From Pelagerythrobacter marinus (lineage in GTDB: Bacteria; Pseudomonadota; Alphaproteobacteria; Sphingomonadales; Sphingomonadaceae), in NCBI RefSeq assembly GCF_009827515.1, contig NZ_WTYO01000002.1:1-64000 (forward strand): a stretch of DNA of 64,000 nt, written 5' to 3'. The notes beneath the pieces are model-generated. The model was not told where the DNA came from and did not search any database. It worked only from the letters and a program-made list of their open reading frames with translations. Both the position numbers and the translations under genes were made by a program. Shown one piece after another: positions 1 through 6,834 of this stretch (position 1 is the stretch's first letter; every line of letters starts with the position of its first letter).

Positions 1-51
1 GTGCGGACGGTTACGCCGGGAGGAAAGGCAAGCGGACGGAACCGGCCGGTG

Positions 52-95
52 CCGCCTGGGCATCACAGGATTGCCACCTGGGCGTCACAGGGTTG
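52..95. repeat. 22-bp tandem duplication
   Basis: Two adjacent 22-bp copies (52-73 and 74-95) differ at three positions. The shared core reads CCTGGGC.TCACAGG.TTG. The unit is not a multiple of three and lies in non-coding DNA. Confidence 0.8.
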
Positions 96-200
96 CCTTG
101 GCAACATCCTTGCGAGTGGCGGGAGGGGTTGCCTTCAACCTCCCGCTCGGCCCTTCGAGGAATGCGAGGCGCGGACAGGGCCAGGGCTCGCGCTTGCCCC

Positions 201-232
201 GTCCGTTGGAACCAGCGTCCGTTGGAACCAGG
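201..232. repeat. 16-bp tandem duplication
   Basis: GTCCGTTGGAACCAG occurs twice in direct tandem (201-215 and 217-231). Only the final base of each 16-bp unit differs. It lies in the gene-free interval left of gshA. Confidence 0.85.
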
Positions 233-427
233 GTTCGTGTCGTTCGCGGCGTTGAGGGCCACCGCGAAGAGCGAACCCGGGTTCCCATGTCCTCGCATCC
301 CGGCACAGGGGTGCTTTATTGAGCGGTCACTAGCCCCCCGAGGCACCGGCCGTATGGACGAAGCGGCCAGACGTGACGCGTACACGCTTTGCCCCCGTCG
401 CTGTAGCCAGTCTGGACTGGCCCTCAC

Positions 428-456
428 CACATAACCAAAACGGTTAGAAATGTCAA
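428..456 (-). promoter_or_regulatory. leftward sigma70-type promoter
   Basis: On the minus strand a perfect -35 TTGACA (451-456) is followed after 17 bp by TATGTG (428-433), so transcription would start near 420 and run toward position 1. The same TATGTG -10 is seen in the rpsF promoter near 50.4 kb. No gene inside the window is served, so the target is presumably left of the window. Confidence 0.5.
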
Positions 457-521
457 GGAAAATGTGCCAGAGGCGATCCATGACCGAGCACCCGCGCAGG
501 CGGGGGCATTGACGATGGGCC

Positions 522-1892
522 CTAGAAGCTCTGTTCGTAAACCCGGGTCACGTCGCCGCCCCATTCGCCATGGTAGAGATCGAGCAGGCGCTGCGCGGGG
601 ACCTTGCCGCTGGCGACGCTCTCGTCGAGCGTTTCGAGGAAGCCGGTCTCGTTGTCGCCGCCGGTGTTGAGGCGGGCGCGGGCGGCGAGGCCCGCGCGCG
701 AGATGGCGAGCACGTCGCGCGCCAGTTCGCGCAGCGTGCCGCCGCCGGGAACGGGCGCGTCGAGCGCCAGCTTCGGCACCGCGTTTCGCAGCGCCTCGCG
801 CTCTTCCATCGTCCAGTCCTTCACCAGGTCCCACGCGGCGTCGAGCGCGGCCTGGTCGTAGAGCAGGCCGACCCAGAACGCGGGCAGGGCGCAGATCCGG
901 CTCCACGGCCCGCCGTCGGCCCCGCGCATTTCGAGGAAGCTTTTCAGCCGGACCTCGGGGAAGGCGGTGGAAAGGTGGTCCCACCAGTCGCCCTCGCGCG
1001 GTTTCTCCCCCGGCAGGGCGGGCAGCTTCCCGTCGAGGAAATCGCGGAAGCTCTGCCCCGCGGCGTCGATATATTTCCCGTCGCGGAAGACGAAGTACAT
1101 CGGCACGTCGAGCATGTAATCGACCCACCGTTCGTAGCCGAAGCCGTCTTCGAACACGAACGGCAACATGCCGGTGCGGTGCGGGTCGGTGTCCGACCAG
1201 ATGTGGCTGCGATAGGAAAGGAAGCCGTTGGGCTTGCCCTCGGTAAACGGCGAATTGGCGAACAGCGCGGTGGCGAGCGGCTGCAGCGCCAGGCCGACGC
1301 GGAACTTCTTCGCCATGTCCGCCTCGCTGCCATAGTCGAGGTTCACCTGGATCGTGCAGGTGCGCAGCATCATGTCGAGGCCGAGATTGCCGACCCGCGG
1401 CATGTGCCGGACCATGATGTCGTAACGCCCCTTGGGCATGATCGGCAGGTCATCGCGCGCCTTGTCGGGCCACATGCCGAGGCCGAGGAAGCCGACCCCG
1501 CAGCATTCGCCGATCGCCTTGACCTGTTCGAGGTGGCGGCCGGTCTCGTTGCAGGTTTCGTGCAGGTTTTCGAGCGGCGCGCCCGACAGTTCGAGCTGGC
1601 CGGCCGGCTCGAGGCTGACGGTGCCGTCGGCCCCGCGCATGGCAATGACCTTGCCGCCTTCCTCGACCGGTTCCCAGCCGAATTTTTCCAGGTTGAGCAG
1701 CAGGTCGCGAATGCCGCAGCTTTCGTCGTAGCTGGGCGCGTGGAAATCGCCGTGCTTGTAGACGAGCTTCTCGTGCTCGGTCCCGATGCGCCAGGCCTCG
1801 CGGGGTTTTTCACCCGCCTGCATCGGCGCGACCAGCTGGTCGCGGCTCTCGATAACCGGGTCTTCGGCGGCGGCGGCCTCGCGTGTGCTCAT
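522..1892 (-). CDS. gshA: glutamate-cysteine ligase
   Basis: Encodes the ATP-dependent ligase that joins glutamate and cysteine, the first step of glutathione synthesis in the cytoplasm. The 456-residue protein has the plant/alphaproteobacterial GCS2-type sequence: IGTEHEKLV near the N-terminus, then ALFANSPFTEGKPNG and RSHIWSDTDPHRTG, the ligand-binding segments conserved in this class. The open frame extends upstream through rsmE in another frame, but homology begins at the ATG at 1892 (MSTREAAAAEDP). No strong Shine-Dalgarno sequence is visible there. It lies just downstream of rsmE on the same strand with about 50 bp between them, so the two are probably cotranscribed, as in related genomes. 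Confidence 0.95.
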   Translation of the reverse strand: MSTREAAAAEDPVIESRDQLVAPMQAGEKPREAWRIGTEHEKLVYKHGDFHAPSYDESCGIRDLLLNLEKFGWEPVEEGGKVIAMRGADGTVSLEPAGQLELSGAPLENLHETCNETGRHLEQVKAIGECCGVGFLGLGMWPDKARDDLPIMPKGRYDIMVRHMPRVGNLGLDMMLRTCTIQVNLDYGSEADMAKKFRVGLALQPLATALFANSPFTEGKPNGFLSYRSHIWSDTDPHRTGMLPFVFEDGFGYERWVDYMLDVPMYFVFRDGKYIDAAGQSFRDFLDGKLPALPGEKPREGDWWDHLSTAFPEVRLKSFLEMRGADGGPWSRICALPAFWVGLLYDQAALDAAWDLVKDWTMEEREALRNAVPKLALDAPVPGGGTLRELARDVLAISRAGLAARARLNTGGDNETGFLETLDESVASGKVPAQRLLDLYHGEWGGDVTRVYEQSF

Positions 1893-1941
1893 TCGGCTGG
1901 AGTTAGGAAACCGGACCTTTCGTGGAAAGGAAATTATTCTT

Positions 1942-2703
1942 CTACGCCTGCGTTTCCGCGTGCCAGTCGCCGCAGGTCGCCATCCACAGCGCGGTGGCGG
2001 CAATGGCGGCGGTTTCGGCCCGCAGGATGCGCGGGCCGAGTGCCACCGGGCGCGCCGAGGGCAGGGCGCGGATCGCCTCGCGCTCGGCATCGTCGAAGCC
2101 GCCTTCGGGGCCGACCAGCAGCGCGGCCGGGCCGGGCGCCGCGGCAAAGGCGCGCGGGGCCGGAACGCCGCCCAGCTCGTCGGCGAAGAACAGCGTGCGC
2201 CCTTGCGGCCAGGCATCGAGAAGGGCGGCGAGATCGCGCGTCTCGGCCAGTTCGGGCAGGGCCGTGCGCCCGCATTGTTCGGCCGCCTCGACCATTCGGC
2301 GCTGCAGCCGCTCGGGATTGACCTTGCGCACGACCGAGCGGCGCATGGCGACCGGCACGAACCGGCGCACGCCCAGTTCGCAGGCCTTCTCCGCGACGAG
2401 GGCGAAGTTGTCGCGCTGGATCGGCGAGGCGCAGAGCCACAGGTCGGGCACGTCCTCGCGCGGGGCGAGGCGCTGTTCGACGACGACCGATCCCTTGCGC
2501 GCGTCGGCACGCGCGATGCGGGCGAGGTATTCGCCGGTGCGGTCGTCGAACAGGCGCACCGGGTCGCCTTCGCCGCGCCGCATCACGGCGACGAGATAGC
2601 GCGCCTGCGCCGGATCGAGCGCCACGGTAGCGCCCGGCGCGATTTCGCCGTCGATATATAGGCGCGGGGTCGAGCGGGGCGGCCAGGCGGGTGTCGCGGG
2701 CAT
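1942..2703 (-). CDS. rsmE: 16S rRNA (uracil1498-N3)-methyltransferase
   Basis: SPOUT-class methyltransferase that methylates U1498 of 16S rRNA with S-adenosylmethionine. An N-terminal PUA-like part (LYIDGEI through RLFDDRTGEYLARI) precedes the knotted SPOUT domain, which carries the diagnostic LLVGPEGGF loop and the C-terminal LGPRILRAETA motif. The length of about 253 residues is normal. A GTG at 2709 lies two codons upstream of the chosen ATG at 2703, and either could start the protein. It is followed by gshA on the same strand. A long palindromic element (2778-2893) lies between it and divergent ubiA. Confidence 0.95.
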   Translation of the reverse strand: MPATPAWPPRSTPRLYIDGEIAPGATVALDPAQARYLVAVMRRGEGDPVRLFDDRTGEYLARIARADARKGSVVVEQRLAPREDVPDLWLCASPIQRDNFALVAEKACELGVRRFVPVAMRRSVVRKVNPERLQRRMVEAAEQCGRTALPELAETRDLAALLDAWPQGRTLFFADELGGVPAPRAFAAAPGPAALLVGPEGGFDDAEREAIRALPSARPVALGPRILRAETAAIAATALWMATCGDWHAETQA

Positions 2704-2777
2704 GGGCACGCTCTAGCCGAGCGAGGGCGGCGATCAAGGCGCGATCGCGACTTTCGCCCGCCTCGCGAGGGGGCTAG

Positions 2778-2893
2778 GGTCGTTTTCGGCAAGGCTGAAG
2801 CGGCACCGGCCCGCACCCCTACCCGGTCACCCATGGAATACCCTGTCGTTGGGTGGCCGGGTGCGGGCCGGTGCGGTCTCAAGGAAAACGACC
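2778..2893. repeat. long interrupted palindromic element between rsmE and ubiA
   Basis: The outer arms are GGTCGTTTTC (2778-2787) and GAAAACGACC (2884-2893). The inner arms share GCACCGGCCCGCACCC and its complement, followed by GTCACCCA/TGGGTGGC. The central loop holds about 16 bp. As RNA this would fold into one long hairpin with small internal loops. It resembles the extragenic palindromic repeats scattered through sphingomonad genomes, but copy number cannot be judged from one window. It lies in the 5' region of both divergent genes. Confidence 0.75.
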
Positions 2894-2920
2894 AGTGAAA
2901 TCGACTCCAGGGCATCGGAC

Positions 2921-3823
2921 ATGAGCGACAATATCGTCCCCGACACCGAACACCGCGGGCTCGTCGCCCGCCTGCCGCAGGTCCCGCGCGACCTCGCGCA
3001 GCTCGGTCGGTTCGATCGCCCGATCGGCTGGTGGCTGCTGTTCTGGCCCTGCGCCTTCGGCGTCTGGCTGGCGGGGGCGGGCGCGCAATGGATGCTGCTC
3101 GCCTGGCTCCTGCTGGGCAGCGTGGCGATGCGCGCGGCGGGCTGCGTCTACAACGACATCGTCGATGCCGAGCTGGACCGGAAGGTCGCGCGCACCGCCG
3201 TGCGCCCGGTCGCCAGCGGGCGGATATCGAAACGCCTGGCCTGGGCCTGGCTGCTGGCGCTTTGCGCGGTGGGACTGATCGTCCTGCTCCAGCTGCGGTG
3301 GCAGGCGCAGGCCGTCGCGCTGGCGAGCCTGGCGCTGGTCGCCGCCTACCCGTTCATGAAGCGGATCACCTGGTGGCCCCAGGCCTGGCTGGGGCTGGTG
3401 TTCAGCTGGGGCGCGCCGGTCGGCTGGATCGCGCTGCGCGGCGACCACCTCGATGCCCTGGCCGCGCTCTATGCCGGCTGCGCGCTGTGGGTCGTCGGCT
3501 ACGACACGATCTACGCCTTGCAGGACCGGGAGGACGACGCGCTGGTCGGCATCCGGTCTTCCGCGCTGCGGCTGGGCGCGCGGGTCAGGCCCGGCGTGGC
3601 GCTGTTCTACGGCGGGGCGGTGGCCCTGTGGGCGCTCGCCTTCTGGCTGCTGCGCGGCGACTGGGTCGCGCTGCTGGCGCTGGCCCCGGCGGCGGCGCAT
3701 CTCGCCTGGCAGGTCGCGACGCTCGATCCCGCGCAGCCGGCCAACCCGCTCGACCGTTTCCGCTCGAACCGGTGGACCGGCGCGCTGGTCGCCGCCGCCT
3801 GCTTCGTCGTCGGCAATGCCTGA
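2921..3823 (+). CDS. ubiA: 4-hydroxybenzoate polyprenyltransferase
   Basis: Inner-membrane prenyltransferase that attaches the polyprenyl tail to 4-hydroxybenzoate in ubiquinone synthesis. The 300-residue protein is almost entirely transmembrane. It carries both Asp-rich metal/pyrophosphate motifs: NDIVDAELDRKVARTAVRP after the second helix and YALQDREDD in the second half. The start is taken at the ATG at 2921 (MSDNIVPDTEH). An in-frame ATG at 2849 would translate part of the upstream palindromic element and is unlikely to be used. Divergent from rsmE and convergent with the VOC gene. Confidence 0.95.
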   Translation: MSDNIVPDTEHRGLVARLPQVPRDLAQLGRFDRPIGWWLLFWPCAFGVWLAGAGAQWMLLAWLLLGSVAMRAAGCVYNDIVDAELDRKVARTAVRPVASGRISKRLAWAWLLALCAVGLIVLLQLRWQAQAVALASLALVAAYPFMKRITWWPQAWLGLVFSWGAPVGWIALRGDHLDALAALYAGCALWVVGYDTIYALQDREDDALVGIRSSALRLGARVRPGVALFYGGAVALWALAFWLLRGDWVALLALAPAAAHLAWQVATLDPAQPANPLDRFRSNRWTGALVAAACFVVGNA

Positions 3824-3829
3824 CGGCGA

Positions 3830-4201
3830 TCAGCCGTAACTGACCACCTCGAACTCGATCCCGTCCCAGTCGAGGAAGTAGAACCGGCGCCCCGGTTCGT
3901 AGTCGGCGTGGGAAAAGGGCTCCAGCCCGGCCTCGATCACGATCCGCTCGGCCGCGTCGAGATCGTCCACCAGCAGGCCGACGTGGTTGAGCGGCACGCC
4001 CTTGGCATAGCCGCCGCGGGCATCGGGATTGGTGTAGAGCGCGAGATAGGTCGCCTCGTCGCCGACGTGGATCGTTTCCCCGCCGAGCATCGCCGGCCCG
4101 CGCCAGCGCTCGTGCCAGCCGAGGAGTCTTTCGAACAGCGCGGCGCTGCGGTCGATATCGGTGACGGTGAGATTGGCGTGTTCGATCTGGCCCCTGGGCA
4201 T
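3830..4201 (-). CDS. VOC (glyoxalase/dioxygenase fold) family protein
   Basis: A 123-residue single vicinal-oxygen-chelate domain. IEHANLTVTDIDRSAALFERLLGW is the first beta-alpha-beta unit, and NHVGLLVDDLD with FYFLDWDGIEFEVV is the second, providing the usual His/Glu metal-ligand positions. Substrate unknown; relatives are glyoxalases, fosfomycin/bleomycin resistance proteins and dioxygenases. The ATG at 4201 has a perfect AGGAGG seven bases upstream. It is divergent from soxR, and its promoter has a 19-bp spacer containing the SoxR box. It is therefore probably a SoxR-activated gene (inference from operator placement). Confidence 0.85.
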   Translation of the reverse strand: MPRGQIEHANLTVTDIDRSAALFERLLGWHERWRGPAMLGGETIHVGDEATYLALYTNPDARGGYAKGVPLNHVGLLVDDLDAAERIVIEAGLEPFSHADYEPGRRFYFLDWDGIEFEVVSYG

Positions 4202-4262
4202 TGTGCACCTCCTTGGCTCGCGAGCGGCCCCTTGCCGCGCTTCGTGCGAATCGGTGCGGCGG

Positions 4263-4293
4263 ACAATGCAACTTCAACTTAAGTTGAGGTCAA
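4263..4293 (-). promoter_or_regulatory. SoxR operator and 19-bp-spacer promoter for the VOC gene
   Basis: The dyad CTTCAACTTAAGTTGAGG (4272-4289) is an 18-bp near-perfect palindrome of the SoxR-box type. For the leftward VOC gene it sits between a -35 TTGACC (4288-4293) and a weak -10 CATTGT (4263-4268) separated by 19 bp. This over-long spacing is typical of MerR/SoxR-activated promoters. The right half of the box also overlaps the rightward soxR -35. Confidence 0.85.
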
Positions 4294-4311
4294 GCGCGAA
4301 ATGCGCTAGCG
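4284..4311 (+). promoter_or_regulatory. soxR promoter
   Basis: TTGAGG (4284-4289), a 16-bp spacer and CTAGCG (4306-4311) place the transcription start at about 4318, essentially on the ATG at 4319. The mRNA is probably leaderless. The -35 lies inside the SoxR box, so SoxR should repress its own gene. Confidence 0.5.
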
Positions 4312-4318
4312 GCGAATC

Positions 4319-4810
4319 ATGCACGCAAGCGACCTCCTTCCCATCGGCGCCCTTGCCCGGCGCACCGGCCTTTCCCCCTCCGCGATTCGTTTCTACGAGG
4401 ACAAGGGGCTGGTCACCGCCCATCGCACCGGCGGCAACCAGCGCCGCTTCCTGCGTTCCGACATTCGGCGGCTGAGCTTCATCCTGATCGCGCAGAAGCT
4501 GGGCCTGACGCTGGAGGAGATCGCCGAACAGCTCGCCCGCCTGCCCGACGGGCGGACCCCGACCAGCTTCGACTGGTGGAAGATCAGCGAGGCGATCCGC
4601 GACCGGCTCGACCGGCGGATCGCGCAGCTCGAGGCGATGCGCGACAACCTCGACGGGTGCATCGGCTGCGGGTGCCTGAGCCTGAAGCATTGCAAGCTCT
4701 ACAATCCCGAAGACCGCGCGGGCGAGGCGGGGCCCGGCCCGCGCGTCCTGCGCCGGCTGGAAGCGGACGGGGAGGGCGAAAGGGCCGGCGCGCAGCAACC
4801 GCCGGCCTGA
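4319..4810 (+). CDS. soxR: redox-sensitive transcriptional activator SoxR
   Basis: MerR-family homodimeric regulator whose [2Fe-2S] cluster is oxidised by redox-cycling compounds. The 163-residue protein has the N-terminal winged helix (LPIGALARRTGLSPSAIRFY), a dimerisation helix, and the cluster motif CIGCGCLSLKHC with cysteines 114, 117, 119 and 125 in the CX2CXCX5C spacing of SoxR. The cluster loop continues into KLYNPED as in E. coli SoxR. The tail after residue 130 is Gly/Glu-rich and longer than usual. There is no soxS; the adjacent VOC gene is the likely direct target, as in many bacteria where SoxR regulates small detoxification genes directly. Confidence 0.95.
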   Translation: MHASDLLPIGALARRTGLSPSAIRFYEDKGLVTAHRTGGNQRRFLRSDIRRLSFILIAQKLGLTLEEIAEQLARLPDGRTPTSFDWWKISEAIRDRLDRRIAQLEAMRDNLDGCIGCGCLSLKHCKLYNPEDRAGEAGPGPRVLRRLEADGEGERAGAQQPPA

Positions 4811-4834
4811 CCGGCCGGGGCCGGCCACGAGCCG

Positions 4835-5692
4835 TCAGCGCCCCTGGTGGCGCGGCCCCTGGCGGAAGGCCCAGCGCAGCGCCTTGCCCATGCCCCACGT
4901 CGCCGCGCGCGCCGGAAGGGCGGCGAGGCCGGGCCGCTGGAGCCCCAGCATCGAGCGGGCGAACGGCGGGAGGAGGGCGACCGCCTCCGCCGCGAGCGTC
5001 GCCTGGAGCGCGGCCGGGGCAGCCTCGGGGCGCTGGGTCAGCACGAACTGCGCGACCTCGCGCGCCTCGGGCGAGGTGCGCAGCTCGCCCCGCAGCTCGG
5101 CGAAGATCGCCCGCGCTTCGGCCTCGCTTTCGGGCACCGGGGCCGCGCCCAGCGCGCGGGCGACGACGGCGAACTGGCGATAGTACTCGTCGCGCGCGGC
5201 CGGCGGCAGGGCCGGATCGACGTGGCGCAGGTAGGCGGCGAGGAAGCTGGTCGCTTCGGCCACGTGGACCCAGGCGAGCGTGCGCGGGTCGCGCGCCGAA
5301 TAGGGCGTGCCGTCGGGCAGCGTGCCGCCGACCCGTTCGTGGATCCGGTTGACCCGCGCGATCGCGGCGCGGGCATCGTCACGGTGGCCGAAGGTCGTGA
5401 CCGCGATGAAGCGCGCGGTGCGCCGCAGCCGCCCGTGCATGTCGTGGCGGAAATCCGAATGGTCGAGCACGCCCTGGAGCGCGTGGGGGTGGAGCATCTG
5501 CAGCAGGAGGCCGCGAATCCCGCCGACCATCATCCCGACGAGGTCGGCATGGACCAGCCGGATCGGCGTGTCGCGCGCGAACAGCGCCTCGTCCGAAGGG
5601 GGGACGGGCTGCTGGCCATCCTCGTTGAAGACCGCGCGCACCCGCCGGACGAGTTGCTCGCGCAGGCGCTGGGAAGGGAGCGGGGCGGCCAT
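4835..5692 (-). CDS. oxygenase MpaB family (DUF2236) protein
   Basis: A 285-residue DUF2236 protein. The family takes its name from the fungal oxygenase MpaB and the latex-clearing protein Lcp, haem proteins acting on prenyl chains. Visible family features are [39 protein letters not shown] near the N-terminus, with the conserved HP.A and DHS elements, then [30 protein letters not shown] and [11 protein letters not shown]. The start is set at the ATG at 5692, which has AGGCAGG just upstream; an in-frame ATG at 5722 would add ten residues. The substrate is unknown. It is divergent from cobS. Confidence 0.85.
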   Translation of the reverse strand: MAAPLPSQRLREQLVRRVRAVFNEDGQQPVPPSDEALFARDTPIRLVHADLVGMMVGGIRGLLLQMLHPHALQGVLDHSDFRHDMHGRLRRTARFIAVTTFGHRDDARAAIARVNRIHERVGGTLPDGTPYSARDPRTLAWVHVAEATSFLAAYLRHVDPALPPAARDEYYRQFAVVARALGAAPVPESEAEARAIFAELRGELRTSPEAREVAQFVLTQRPEAAPAALQATLAAEAVALLPPFARSMLGLQRPGLAALPARAATWGMGKALRWAFRQGPRHQGR

Positions 5693-5792
5693 GCCTGCCT
5701 CTATAGCCTGGCGCGGCGGCAATGAAATCTCCGCCGCGCGCCGCGCGCGGCGCTTGCAGCGGTGCGGCCGCGCGTATAGTCACCCGCGCGAG

Positions 5793-6785
5793 ATGAACGA
5801 CATGACCGACAAGAGCTTCGACCACGCGAGCAAGACCGTAATCGCCGCACCCGACACCGAAGTCGACGTGCGCGAGACATTCGGGATCGACATCGACTGG
5901 AAAGTGCCCGCGTTCTCGAAGCCCGACGAACGCACGCCCGACCGCGACGATGCCTACGTGTTCGAACCGCAGACCACGATGGCGATCCTCGCCGGGTTCG
6001 CGCACAATCGCCGCGTGATGGTCCAGGGCTATCACGGCACGGGCAAGTCCACCCATATCGAACAGGTCGCCGCGCGGCTGAACTGGCCCTGCATCCGGAT
6101 CAACCTGGACGCGCATATCAGCCGGATCGACCTGGTCGGGCGCGATGCGATCGTTCTGCGCGACGGCCTGCAGGTGACCGAGTTCCGCGAAGGCCTGCTG
6201 CCCTGGGCGCTGCAGCACCCGGTGGCGCTGGTGTTCGACGAATACGACGCCGGCCGGCCGGACGTCATGTTCGTGATCCAGCGCGTGCTCGAACAGGCGG
6301 GCAAGCTGACCCTGCTCGACCAGAACCGGGTGATCCGCCCCGATCCCAATTTCCGCCTCTTCGCCACGGCCAACACGGTCGGCCTGGGCGACACGAGCGG
6401 CCTCTATCACGGCACCCAGGCGATCAACCAGGGGCAGATGGACCGCTGGAACATCGTCGTCGCGCTCAATTACCTGCCGGCCGAGACCGAGCAGGAGATC
6501 GTCGCGGCCAAGAACCCGGACAGCGATCCGAAGACGATCGCCGACATGATCAAGGTCGCCGACCTGACCCGTCAGGGTTTCATCAACGGCGACATCTCCA
6601 CGGTGATGAGCCCGCGCACGGTCATCACCTGGGCGGAGAATGCCGCGATCTTCAAGGACATCGGCTTCGCCTTCCGTCTCAGCTTCCTCAACAAGTGCGA
6701 CGAGGCGGAGCGGATGCTGGTGGCCGAGTATTACCAGCGCGTCTTCGGCGAGGAACTGCCGGAGAGCGTGGTTTCGGCGGCGTGA
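5793..6785 (+). CDS. cobS: cobaltochelatase subunit CobS (AAA+ ATPase)
   Basis: AAA+ ATPase of the aerobic cobalt chelatase CobNST, which inserts cobalt into hydrogenobyrinic acid a,c-diamide. The 330-residue product starts [10 protein letters not shown] (a second ATG nine bases on is equally possible). It has a Walker [10 protein letters not shown] at about residues 79-87, a Walker [12 protein letters not shown], and the sensor region [23 protein letters not shown]. Its usual partner cobT is not adjacent and is not found anywhere in the window. A GCTGTGTTA dyad lies directly downstream. The assignment to CobS rather than a generic MoxR-like ATPase rests on the full-length match to the CobS pattern. 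Confidence 0.9.
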   Translation: MNDMTDKSFDHASKTVIAAPDTEVDVRETFGIDIDWKVPAFSKPDERTPDRDDAYVFEPQTTMAILAGFAHNRRVMVQGYHGTGKSTHIEQVAARLNWPCIRINLDAHISRIDLVGRDAIVLRDGLQVTEFREGLLPWALQHPVALVFDEYDAGRPDVMFVIQRVLEQAGKLTLLDQNRVIRPDPNFRLFATANTVGLGDTSGLYHGTQAINQGQMDRWNIVVALNYLPAETEQEIVAAKNPDSDPKTIADMIKVADLTRQGFINGDISTVMSPRTVITWAENAAIFKDIGFAFRLSFLNKCDEAERMLVAEYYQRVFGEELPESVVSAA

Positions 6786-6804
6786 CGGGTTGAAGCGGCG
6801 CCCG

Positions 6805-6828
6805 GCTGTGTTAAGTGTGTAACACAGC
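6805..6828. promoter_or_regulatory. perfect 9-bp dyad before the PBP gene
   Basis: GCTGTGTTA (6805-6813), a 6-base gap and TAACACAGC (6820-6828) form a perfect inverted repeat six bases before the ATG of the penicillin-binding protein. No T-run follows, so it does not read as an intrinsic terminator. It could be an operator or a translation-controlling hairpin. Confidence 0.6.
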
Positions 6829-6834
6829 AAGTCG

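Larger units (their letters stand above)
1..521. other. gene-free interval downstream of gshA
   Basis: No reading frame here looks like a real protein. The short frames on both strands overlap one another and have shadow-like Arg/Pro-rich composition. The interval holds two small tandem duplications (52-95 and 201-232), a 7-bp perfect dyad GCCAGTC/GACTGGC at 406-421, and a good leftward promoter at 428-456. It may be the leader of a gene or RNA that begins left of the window. That last point is inference. Confidence 0.6.

Noticed and set aside
1-255. Short frame at the left edge as a gene end
   Set aside because: Begins with GTG at the first base by chance, spans a tandem duplication that breaks the codon pattern, and shows no protein-like composition.
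570-2321. A 583-codon plus-strand frame over gshA and rsmE
   Set aside because: Antisense shadow. Both minus-strand genes are recognisable full-length enzymes.
6805-6828. The dyad as an intrinsic terminator of cobS
   Set aside because: It has no T-run and an AT-rich stem, and it lies against the start codon of the next gene.
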